Assembly: GCA_900766045.1 (NCBI GenBank)
Contig: CAAFTW010000043.1
Span: forward strand, 1-23,081
Reading direction: 5' to 3'
Source: Clostridia bacterium
GTDB lineage: Bacteria > Bacillota > Clostridia > Peptostreptococcales > Anaerovoracaceae
Length of the DNA: 23,081 bases
Below are positions 17,274-23,081 of the stretch, one piece after another. The position numbers were made by a program, and so were the translations under genes. Within the stretch, counting starts at the first letter, position 1; each line of letters starts with the position of its first letter. Below the pieces are notes generated by a model. The model did not search any database. It was not told the origin of the DNA and worked only from the letters and a program-made list of their open reading frames with translations.

Positions 17274-17301
17274 AAGAACCCCGCCCTTCCATGACGCTGA
17301 A
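17274..17301. repeat. 28-nt dispersed repeat, copy 1
   Basis: This 28-nt stretch recurs at 22997-23024 with two mismatches, in the same orientation (core GACGCTGAA at its end). Here it lies upstream of the GH25 gene. Its nature is unknown. Confidence 0.65.
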
Positions 17302-17348
17302 ACGTCGGCCGGGCAGCCGGGAAACTTGTTATCGTCTGACGGAAGGAT

Positions 17349-17387
17349 AAAAAAAACCGCGAGCTCCTGCCTCTGCAAAAGCCGCGG
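17349..17387 (-). terminator. Terminator of the 35-aa protein gene
   Basis: On the minus strand, CCGCGGCT (17380-17387) pairs with AGCTCGCGG (17357-17365) with one bulge, and a run of eight T residues follows. It lies about 18 nt past the stop codon. Confidence 0.88.
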
Positions 17388-17404
17388 AGTTTCAGAAAAG
17401 AAAT

Positions 17405-17512
17405 TTACAACTCTTCCTTTTCACTCATCTCATCGTCCAGTTCGCTGTATGCGACAGCCAGCACGTACATAGCCAGCGCACACAGGCTGAATGTGATCCA
17501 TTTCTTTTTCAT
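17405..17512 (-). CDS. 35-aa single-pass membrane protein, unknown function
   Basis: The predicted protein starts MKKKWITFSLCALAMYVLAV and ends with an acidic tail (SELDDEMSEKEEL). It has one hydrophobic helix of about 16 residues (5-20) between a Lys-rich N-terminus and the acidic C-terminus. GGAGGG lies 6 nt before the ATG, a sigma-A promoter lies 45 nt upstream of that, and a terminator follows the stop. This complete small transcription unit is the main evidence that it is real. The positive-inside rule puts the N-terminus in the cytoplasm and the acidic tail outside; a non-cleaved signal anchor is more likely than secretion. It resembles no family I know. Its neighbours are the GH25 muramidase and the CDF exporter. 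Confidence 0.75.
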   Translation of the reverse strand: MKKKWITFSLCALAMYVLAVAYSELDDEMSEKEEL

Positions 17513-17556
17513 TGAAAACCCTCCATCTGCACGGAGTTACACTTCTCTCTCATTTC

Positions 17557-17585
17557 AGTATAAATGCTGAACCATCAAAAATCAA
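17557..17585 (-). promoter_or_regulatory. Sigma-A promoter of the 35-aa protein gene
   Basis: On the minus strand TTGATT (17580-17585) and TATACT (17557-17562) are exactly 17 bp apart. Confidence 0.72.
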
Positions 17586-17696
17586 CTGCAAGGGACATAT
17601 CGGATGCAGCGGCGGGCAGAAGTCTCGTGCCCCGGCCTTCCCACGGATATTCATGGAAAACAGGATGATGCCTGCACAGCTTCCTGTAATTTCCCG

Positions 17697-18668
17697 TTAC
17701 AGGTCCTTATGTCCATGGTCGCTCTCTTCATCCGGATTGACATGAACCATGCAGTGCTTCAGCTCAGGATGGCCTTTTTCAAGAATATCGTGGACCTCCC
17801 GCGCCGTCTTATGAGCGTCATAGAGACTCAGATGTCCGTCCATCGTAATGTCCACATCGACATAAATCTTAGCACCGAACTGACGGGAACGGAGGTCGTC
17901 TACATGCATGACTCCCGGAACAGACTCCACTTCCGCATACATCTGCTCCACCAGATCATCCGGACATGCCCGGTCCACCAGCTGATTGATCGTCTCCCGG
18001 AACACATCAACCGCAGCCTTGATAATCAGGATGCCGATGACAATGGAAGCCGCCGGATCCAGTACCGGAATCCCCAGACGGGCGCCGACGATTCCGACCA
18101 GACCTCCCGCAGAAGCCAGGGAATCCGAGCGGTGGTCCCATGCCTGCGCCTTCAGTGAGACAGAATTCATTTTTTTCGCCGCACGCATGGTAAAGTGGTA
18201 CAGAATTTCTTTCACTACAATCGCAATGACCGCGACGATCACTGGCAGCATGGTCGGGACGGCAATTTTCTCCGGGTGCATGATCGACTGTACGCCAGTC
18301 TTTCCAATGGAAAGGCCGACGATCAGCAGAATATTTCCTAAGACAATGGAAGCAACACATTCAAAACGCTCATGCCCATAGGGATGGTTTTTATCTGCGG
18401 CGCGGTGAGAAACCCGCGCTCCGGCCATGACAATCAGTGTTCCTGCAACATCGGACAGGGAATGAAATCCATCTGAAATCATGGCCGCGGAATGGCCCAG
18501 TATTCCTGCGAACATTTTAATAATGGAAAGTCCGATATTCGAAAACAGGTTGACCAGTGAAACATGGTAAACTGCTTTCTCCTGCTGATCTCTGAGCTCT
18601 GCTCCGGATGCTGCACTGATATCATCTTCTGTCTGTGCATCATGTTCATGATGAAATAATCCATGCAT
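17697..18668 (-). CDS. Cation diffusion facilitator (CDF) metal exporter
   Basis: 323 aa. A His-rich cytoplasmic N-terminus (MHGLFHHEHD) is followed by six membrane helices and a C-terminal cytoplasmic ferredoxin-like domain (about 230-315). CDF proteins expel divalent metals (Zn, Mn, Fe, Co, Ni or Cd) in exchange for protons. The transport site shows His69 and Asp73 in GFHSLSD (TM2) and Asp178 and Asp182 in WDHRSD (TM5). This is not the classic Zn pattern, so the metal cannot be named. The frame extends to an ATG at 18725, but that lies just below a terminator-like hairpin and has no ribosome binding site. GAGGGTGA is placed correctly for the ATG at 18668, which I chose. Confidence 0.9.
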   Translation of the reverse strand: MHGLFHHEHDAQTEDDISAASGAELRDQQEKAVYHVSLVNLFSNIGLSIIKMFAGILGHSAAMISDGFHSLSDVAGTLIVMAGARVSHRAADKNHPYGHERFECVASIVLGNILLIVGLSIGKTGVQSIMHPEKIAVPTMLPVIVAVIAIVVKEILYHFTMRAAKKMNSVSLKAQAWDHRSDSLASAGGLVGIVGARLGIPVLDPAASIVIGILIIKAAVDVFRETINQLVDRACPDDLVEQMYAEVESVPGVMHVDDLRSRQFGAKIYVDVDITMDGHLSLYDAHKTAREVHDILEKGHPELKHCMVHVNPDEESDHGHKDL

Positions 18669-18727
18669 ATCATTCACCCTCTTTATTAATACATCTAACA
18701 TTGGGTAGATGCTTTTAACATTCATCA

Positions 18728-18751
18728 GAAAAACCGCCAGAAAGCTGGCGG
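18728..18751 (-). terminator. Terminator-like hairpin in the CDF leader
   Basis: On the minus strand CCGCCAG (18745-18751) and CTGGCGG (18734-18740) pair around a 4-nt loop and are followed by five T residues. It lies between the CDF promoter and the CDF start codon, the position of an attenuator. Confidence 0.75.
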
Positions 18752-18788
18752 CTAGTCCAAACCTAATATCTTCAGTATATATTTTTCG

Positions 18789-18817
18789 ATTATATCACTT
18801 CATTCTATTTTTATCAA
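18789..18817 (-). promoter_or_regulatory. Sigma-A promoter of the CDF gene
   Basis: On the minus strand TTGATA (18812-18817) and a perfect TATAAT (18789-18794) are 17 bp apart, and a TGA before the -10 makes it an extended -10. It is one of the best promoters in the window. Confidence 0.85.
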
Positions 18818-18849
18818 GCAATAGCCTATCTGTTTCAATTCGTCATTTT

Positions 18850-18878
18850 TTGACAAAATGTTAAGGTCAATGTATCAT
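18850..18878 (+). promoter_or_regulatory. Sigma-A promoter of the acyltransferase gene
   Basis: A perfect TTGACA (18850-18855) and TATCAT (18873-18878) are 17 bp apart. The -35 boxes of this and the CDF promoter are 32 bp apart, so the two divergent promoters could share a regulator. Confidence 0.78.
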
Positions 18879-19011
18879 AGAAAGAGCAGCTGAATCATAC
18901 AGCGCAGTAAATATTTCAATGTTTCAGAGGATTGAAGCACCCACCTGTGTTTCAGTCTGAAAGGTAACAGCGGCCAATCCAATGGAAGCAGCAGTAAAGG
19001 ATGTGTAGGCG

Positions 19012-20049
19012 ATGACGCGTCAAACTTCTATTAAAGAGAACGAACATCGCAGCGGCTCTGAAGCGCCGGGAAATCATCCGTACTACGACCAGTTTTCCTA
19101 TATGCGCATTATCGCGACATTCTTCATCATCATTCTGCACTCCCTGTTCGCGTCCTCAATCTATTTCAAGGACGATATGACAGCAAGCAATGTCCGTTTT
19201 GAACAGGTATTTCAGAACCTGCTGATGTGGTGTGTCCCGGTTTTCCTGATGATCACAGGAGTCCTTCTGCTTGACCCGGACCGGGGAATTCCTCTGAAAA
19301 AACTATTTGGAAAATACATCAAACGCATGCTGCTTACACTGGTCGTCTTCACCTTCCTGTTCCAGCTCTTAGACTATAAATTCGGACTGCAGCCGACGCT
19401 TTTTACCGGATGGATCCGCAGTCTGTTCTTTGCCAAGAGCTGGGCGCACATGTGGTATCTCTACACGATTATCGGTCTCTACCTGATGATGCCGCTTTAC
19501 AAGCTGGTCACAAAATACAGAGAAGATCTGGTTCCCTATTTGATTGCCGTATCTCTGCTTTTTATCGCCGTTATTCCAATGTTTTTCAGGAATTTCGGTT
19601 TTGGCATTCCGACAGCGACGATCTATCCCGTATATCTGTTCATCGGGTATCAGCTGTTCCATCATCCGATGAAACTTCCTCTTTCGTTTGCATTGTCTGT
19701 CGGCTGCACAGCCTCTCTGATCTTACTTTCCCTTCACTTCAGCAGCGAAGCGATGGAAACTTATGCCGGATATGCGTCTATCCTGGTTGTCGGACAGAGC
19801 GCAGGATTCTTTTCCCTGATGAACAGAATTCGGATTGACGCGGACTCATGGATTCGAAAAATCGACCAGTGCACATTCGGTATTTACATTCTGCACATGA
19901 TCGGGATTCGCTGGCTGATGAAAATATACGGCTTCAATCCGTACGCATACGGACCAATGTCCTTCGTCCTCATCGCCATCGTGCTCTTCCTGATTTCCTT
20001 CTTCCTGACCTGGATCATTCATGTCGTCAGCAGAAATCAGCTGCTCTAG
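19012..20049 (+). CDS. Acyltransferase-3 family membrane protein
   Basis: 345-aa protein with about ten membrane helices, after a polar N-terminus of about 28 residues. The first helix carries the family's R-x10-H motif (Arg32, His43 in ILHSLF), and LMITGVLL, AHMWYLYTIIGLYLMMPL and FGIYILHMIG are typical conserved stretches. These enzymes (PF01757) pass acyl groups, often acetyl, onto sugars, peptidoglycan, teichoic acids or lipids across the membrane. No sugar or wall gene cluster is adjacent to fix the acceptor. AAAGGA lies about 10 nt before the ATG, a little long. It has its own promoter and terminator, and is divergent from the CDF gene. Confidence 0.9.
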   Translation: MTRQTSIKENEHRSGSEAPGNHPYYDQFSYMRIIATFFIIILHSLFASSIYFKDDMTASNVRFEQVFQNLLMWCVPVFLMITGVLLLDPDRGIPLKKLFGKYIKRMLLTLVVFTFLFQLLDYKFGLQPTLFTGWIRSLFFAKSWAHMWYLYTIIGLYLMMPLYKLVTKYREDLVPYLIAVSLLFIAVIPMFFRNFGFGIPTATIYPVYLFIGYQLFHHPMKLPLSFALSVGCTASLILLSLHFSSEAMETYAGYASILVVGQSAGFFSLMNRIRIDADSWIRKIDQCTFGIYILHMIGIRWLMKIYGFNPYAYGPMSFVLIAIVLFLISFFLTWIIHVVSRNQLL

Positions 20050-20069
20050 CACGGACAAAATAAAAACGT

Positions 20070-20124
20070 GCAAGGAATCTCCTTGCTGCAGCCGGCCCTG
20101 CGGCTTACCCGGGGCCGGCTTTTT
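20070..20124 (+). terminator. Terminator after the acyltransferase gene
   Basis: A small hairpin GCAAGGA/TCCTTGC (20070-20086) precedes the main stem AGCCGGCCC (20090-20098) with GGGCCGGCT (20112-20120), followed by a T run. Confidence 0.9.
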
Positions 20125-20499
20125 CTTTTGTCCTGAAGCATTTCTCTGTCTGCTGCCTCTGATGTATTTGTCATAACCAACAAAGCGTATTTACAAAACA
20201 TAGTTGTTTTTTACACCTATTCATAAAAATATCAAGATTTAAATATATTTCAAGTTATTTTCTGAATTTTGATTGCTTTTTGTCTTTACTCTTGTTAAGT
20301 TAATTTTTGTCGGCACGAAAGTGCCGGACTCGTCTATTCAGGAACTGGCCGGTGTATACGATCCACGGAATATCTTTCCCCCCAGAAATTTCATAAATTC
20401 TGATTCTACCTTAATAACAAATCTGATATTCCATGCAGTCTGTCTTTTCTCTTACTCCGGCCGTTCCATCTGTACGCACAGCTTAAAAGGAGGTAAGTT
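20125..20499 (+). other. AT-rich leader of the surface-protein gene
   Basis: No gene seen. The region has a perfect hairpin with a GAAA tetraloop, CGGCAC-GAAA-GTGCCG (20311-20326), about 175 nt before the start codon, and the palindrome-like TTAAGTTAA (20295-20303) just upstream. A TTGATT near 20268 may be a -35, but the -10 is poor. I could not match a known riboswitch. Confidence 0.4.
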
Positions 20500-22356
20500 A
20501 TGCTACGTACAAAACTTAAGGTCAGCCAGAAGCGGCAGCTTTCTGTTCCGGCCGCAGTCCGCATAAAGAGGCTGATTTTGCTTATCCTGATCATTTTCAC
20601 ACTGGCTCTGGCAGCTTTCTTCAACTGCTCCTATGCTTCAGAAATGCCCGCGTCATCCGATGCTCCGCCGTCAGCCGGCCGCCCGGCAGATCCAGAAAAA
20701 CAAAGTTCAGCACTTCTGGACAGCGGGAAAAATGCGGAAGAAAAAGATCAGAAAAATACGCGTTCAAACCACTCTTCGGCAGACGAAATCGCAGCTTCGG
20801 ACCTTCCTGAACACCGGGATTCCGCTGATCCCGCAGACTCTTCTGATTCTGCAGCCCGGCCATCCAATAAAAATCCCGTTGAACGCATGCGAATCTGGCA
20901 GCAGCTGAACAGCGACGCTCCGGATACACCGGAATCACTCCGCCGCTACGTCATCACGGAAGAACGGGTGATCGAATCGGATGACCCGCTTTCCGGGAAA
21001 ATGCCAGATTTCAGAGGCTTCCACCTGCGCAGCAGAAATCCGGTCACTACAAGCACAGAAAACGGCCGCCGGATCACCAATATCTACTACGACCGCAATA
21101 TTCTGGAGCTTCACTTCATCATTCCTCCAGAACTGTCTGAGAGCGGACAGACGGAAAGCCGCGCCTGCTCCGGGCTGTACGACGCCTCATTTTCTTCATC
21201 CGGAATGGTCTGGGATGATTCATACAGCTGGGTTCTGGGCGACGGCGACCCGATGACCAGAGAAAGCGATGAACTGCGTGTCATGAAAATGACCTCGTTT
21301 TCAGGCTTTTCCTTTTCTCAGGGGCACCCGATTTATCTGGAAGCCCGCGCACTTCCGGATAAGACGATCCGCCTGCATCACCAATTCCTTCCGCCGGACG
21401 GGGATACGCCACGTGCGCTTCATACCGATTCTCTGGAGATTCGTGGATTTCACACCCTTTTGAAAACCATGCGTTACCGCTATTCCGGATACGAACTGAC
21501 CGGATATCAGCTTCTGAAGAAAGGGACGTCAGAAGCGGCAGGCGAATTCCATCCGATAAACTTTACTGGACAGTACAAGGTACTTTCTTTCCCGTCAGCC
21601 TTTGACGCCGCCCTCATCTACCGTCCGGTCCGCTACAAGCTGCAGCTCTTCACCGAAGAAGGCACGATTCATACCAGCCGTTATCATCAGGAAAAGCTGT
21701 TTGCCCATCTGGACAAAAATGAATGCGCAGGCGGCAGCCTGTCTTCTGATGAGGTCTGCATCCATGATTACGACTGGTTTCTGTCACCCCTCTTTCATCC
21801 GCAGTCTCAGATTGACGAAAACGTGCTGATGCCGGCACATCCGGTGACCCTGTTCGGGAAACGGAAAATTTCAATTCCCGAGGACCCGGTCATCATCCCG
21901 CCGCTTCCAGATCCAGAGCCGGAAGACCAGCCATCCGAACCGGAAACACCGGAACCGGAAGAGCCGGTCAGCCCGCCGTCCGATCCCAAGCCGTCTGAGG
22001 AGCCTGGCAGCAGGCCGGAAATACAGCCCGAACCAGAAGGGCAGCCAGAAAAACTCCCATCCATAGATCCAATTCCGGAAGAAGCGGATCCCAAAGACAC
22101 GCCAGCAGAGCCAGGCCCCGAAAAGACAGACCATTCTGTTCCTTCCCATACAGAAGAGAGCGATAACACCAGCATTTCAGAAACCGAAGGCGATCCCGTC
22201 CCGGAACCGTCCGCAGAGAAAATCCAAGGCTGCACAGAACCTGACGATCCCGCGCCCGAAACAGCCGATCATCAGCCCCTGCTGCTGTGGCTGCTTTCCC
22301 TTCTCGGGAGCATGGGAGCGCTGATGGCGTTCCTGGGCAGAAGGAGGAAATCATAG
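20500..22356 (+). CDS. Cell-surface protein with InlB-like region, Pro-rich stalk and sortase-like tail
   Basis: 618 aa. A basic N-terminus and hydrophobic signal sequence (24-41) with a likely cleavage near residue 46 precede an acidic, Ser/Asp-rich region (50-125). A folded part follows (about 140-460). It contains NIYYDRNILELHF, YELTGYQLLKKG and an ending (WFLSPLFHPQS, VLMPAHPVTLFGK) resembling InlB B-repeats (Flg_new), which are common in adhesins. A Pro/Glu stalk (about 465-555) leads to a C-terminal hydrophobic stretch and RRRKS. The motif before it is APETA (585-589), not LPXTG. Anchoring by a sortase is therefore likely but not certain. A full AGGAGG site sits 7 nt before the ATG. It probably acts in adhesion. 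Confidence 0.82.
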   Translation: MLRTKLKVSQKRQLSVPAAVRIKRLILLILIIFTLALAAFFNCSYASEMPASSDAPPSAGRPADPEKQSSALLDSGKNAEEKDQKNTRSNHSSADEIAASDLPEHRDSADPADSSDSAARPSNKNPVERMRIWQQLNSDAPDTPESLRRYVITEERVIESDDPLSGKMPDFRGFHLRSRNPVTTSTENGRRITNIYYDRNILELHFIIPPELSESGQTESRACSGLYDASFSSSGMVWDDSYSWVLGDGDPMTRESDELRVMKMTSFSGFSFSQGHPIYLEARALPDKTIRLHHQFLPPDGDTPRALHTDSLEIRGFHTLLKTMRYRYSGYELTGYQLLKKGTSEAAGEFHPINFTGQYKVLSFPSAFDAALIYRPVRYKLQLFTEEGTIHTSRYHQEKLFAHLDKNECAGGSLSSDEVCIHDYDWFLSPLFHPQSQIDENVLMPAHPVTLFGKRKISIPEDPVIIPPLPDPEPEDQPSEPETPEPEEPVSPPSDPKPSEEPGSRPEIQPEPEGQPEKLPSIDPIPEEADPKDTPAEPGPEKTDHSVPSHTEESDNTSISETEGDPVPEPSAEKIQGCTEPDDPAPETADHQPLLLWLLSLLGSMGALMAFLGRRRKS

Positions 22357-22607
22357 AAATCCGGCTTTCAGGCACTATCGAGGTGTCCGGCAGACATCCG
22401 TCACTCAGGATTTTTCATAGCCCATACAGCAGTGACAGCATAAATTAAAAGGTGAGGCGTTGCGGTTCTTATGTATTCCTGTATTTTCAAAACACCTGAG
22501 AGGAGTTTTGAAAAATCTGTTCCGAGATTATAAAATAATCGCGGTTCCTCAACGATTTTAAATGCGCACATTTTAATTGTGCATTCATAAGCATCTGAAC
22601 ATGCAAG
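22357..22607 (+). ncRNA. Candidate structured RNA or 3' untranslated region
   Basis: No gene seen. From about 22484 several hairpins follow closely: TTTTCAAAAC/GTTTTGAAAA (22484-22514), a stem with GATTAT/ATAATC (22521-22543) and a stem with AATGC/GCATT near 22560-22586. A terminator closes the series. No clear promoter was found, so it may only be the tail of the surface-protein transcript. Confidence 0.3.
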
Positions 22608-22643
22608 AATAGCGGGAGATTACCAGGATTTCCCGCTATTTTT
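22608..22643 (+). terminator. Terminator downstream of the structured region
   Basis: AATAGCGGGA (22608-22617) pairs perfectly with TCCCGCTATT (22631-22640), followed by T residues. It lies about 250 nt past the surface-protein stop. Confidence 0.85.
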
Positions 22644-22996
22644 CATCCAATATAAAGCAATATATTCTGTATTATTAATATATGTCAATCGTTTTCTTTC
22701 AATACATGCATATCATCAAAGCAAATACAAAAGAAACCTGTCATTTCTGCACTAGTAAACAAGGAAAGTCGTCTACAGGAAGTAAAAACTCCCTTTCCGC
22801 GTTGAGAAATTTCGATTTTGCGACTTAACGGAAACAAAAAAATCCAAAGTGCCTTTTGTCACTATCCAGACTATCCATTAAATAGGACATTATACTCTTG
22901 GCATGGCAGAGTATCTGGACATGGACAAAGCATTACGATCCCTGCAAAAGGCATAAAAACGCCTGATTTCAAAATATTCAGATGCAGAACTACAAT
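22644..22996. other. AT-rich gene-poor region with possible gene remnant
   Basis: No complete gene is supported. A short + strand frame (22882-22956) reads IGHYTLGMAEYLDMDKALRS then LQKA and stop; it looks protein-like but has no ribosome binding site and could be the end of a decayed gene. It overlaps a perfect inverted repeat ATACTCT/AGAGTAT (22892-22898, 22908-22914). Confidence 0.3.
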
Positions 22997-23024
22997 AAGA
23001 ACCCCACCCTTCCACGACGCTGAA
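22997..23024. repeat. 28-nt dispersed repeat, copy 2
   Basis: It matches 17274-17301 with two mismatches. It ends one or two bases before the putative insertion-sequence end. Confidence 0.65.
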
Positions 23025-23025
23025 G

Positions 23026-23081
23026 TGAACTGCTCCCCGTCAAGAAGACAGTGAAAAAATATAATATTTTTGACCAGTGAC
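23026..23081 (+). mobile_element. Possible left end of an IS3-family insertion sequence, partial
   Basis: The sequence from 23026 begins TGAACTGCTCCCCGTCAAG, the TG-start and CTGCTCCCC pattern usual for IS3-family terminal inverted repeats. A palindrome AAAAATAT-A-ATATTTTT follows. The window ends before any transposase gene, so this rests on the terminal pattern alone. Confidence 0.35.

Noticed and set aside
17683..17703. CCTGTAA/TTACAGG hairpin over the CDF stop codon
   Set aside because: No T run on either side, so it is not a convincing terminator.
20311..20326. GAAA-tetraloop hairpin as a c-di-GMP riboswitch
   Set aside because: The surrounding sequence does not show the conserved GEMM core or a tetraloop receptor that I could recognise.
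22818..23054. 78-codon + strand frame near the right end
   Set aside because: It runs through the repeat and the putative insertion-sequence end, and has no ribosome binding site.

Overview
The window looks like a piece of chromosome from an anaerobic, roughly 50% GC Gram-positive bacterium of the Clostridia (Lachnospiraceae or a neighbouring family). The grounds are strong AGGAGG-type ribosome binding sites, sigma-A promoters, many U-tailed terminators, a Stickland-type proline racemase, a FabK-like flavoprotein next to fabF, and Gram-positive cell-surface proteins. No rRNA, tRNA, CRISPR array or prophage was seen. Taxonomic placement is inference.

Layout. 1-2.8 kb: the end of a fatty-acid synthesis cluster (FabK/nitronate monooxygenase-like protein, then FabF), a terminator, and a MarR-type regulator. 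2.9-4.8 kb, minus strand: an unrecognised 182-aa protein and an ArsB/NhaD-type ion permease with a long leader. 5.2-8.3 kb, minus strand: a possible 60-aa protein, a YibE/F membrane protein, and a metallophosphoesterase that has lost its 5' end. 8.8-9.9 kb: proline racemase with its own promoter and terminator. 10.2-12.1 kb, minus strand: a secreted protein with three rhodanese domains and Ig-like domains. 12.5-13.7 kb: a divergent membrane-anchored HtrA-like serine protease without a PDZ domain. 14.2-15.4 kb: peptidase T. 15.8-18.7 kb, minus strand: a small coiled-coil protein, a membrane-anchored GH25 muramidase, a 35-aa membrane protein with its own promoter and terminator, and a CDF metal exporter with a terminator-like hairpin in its leader. 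19.0-20.0 kb: a divergent acyltransferase-3 membrane protein. 20.5-22.4 kb: a large surface protein with an InlB-like region, a proline-rich stalk and an LPXTG-like tail. 22.4-23.1 kb: no clear gene, but several hairpins, a 28-nt sequence also found at 17.27 kb, and what may be the left end of an IS3-family element.

Most transcription units are short and bounded by their own promoters and terminators. Themes are lipid synthesis, amino-acid and peptide use (PepT and proline racemase would fit peptide or Stickland metabolism) and cell-envelope functions (HtrA, GH25, acyltransferase, surface protein, secreted rhodanese, secreted phosphoesterase remnant). The least ordinary items are the triple-rhodanese secreted protein, the 35-aa membrane protein, the CDF leader, and the structured intergenic region near the right end.
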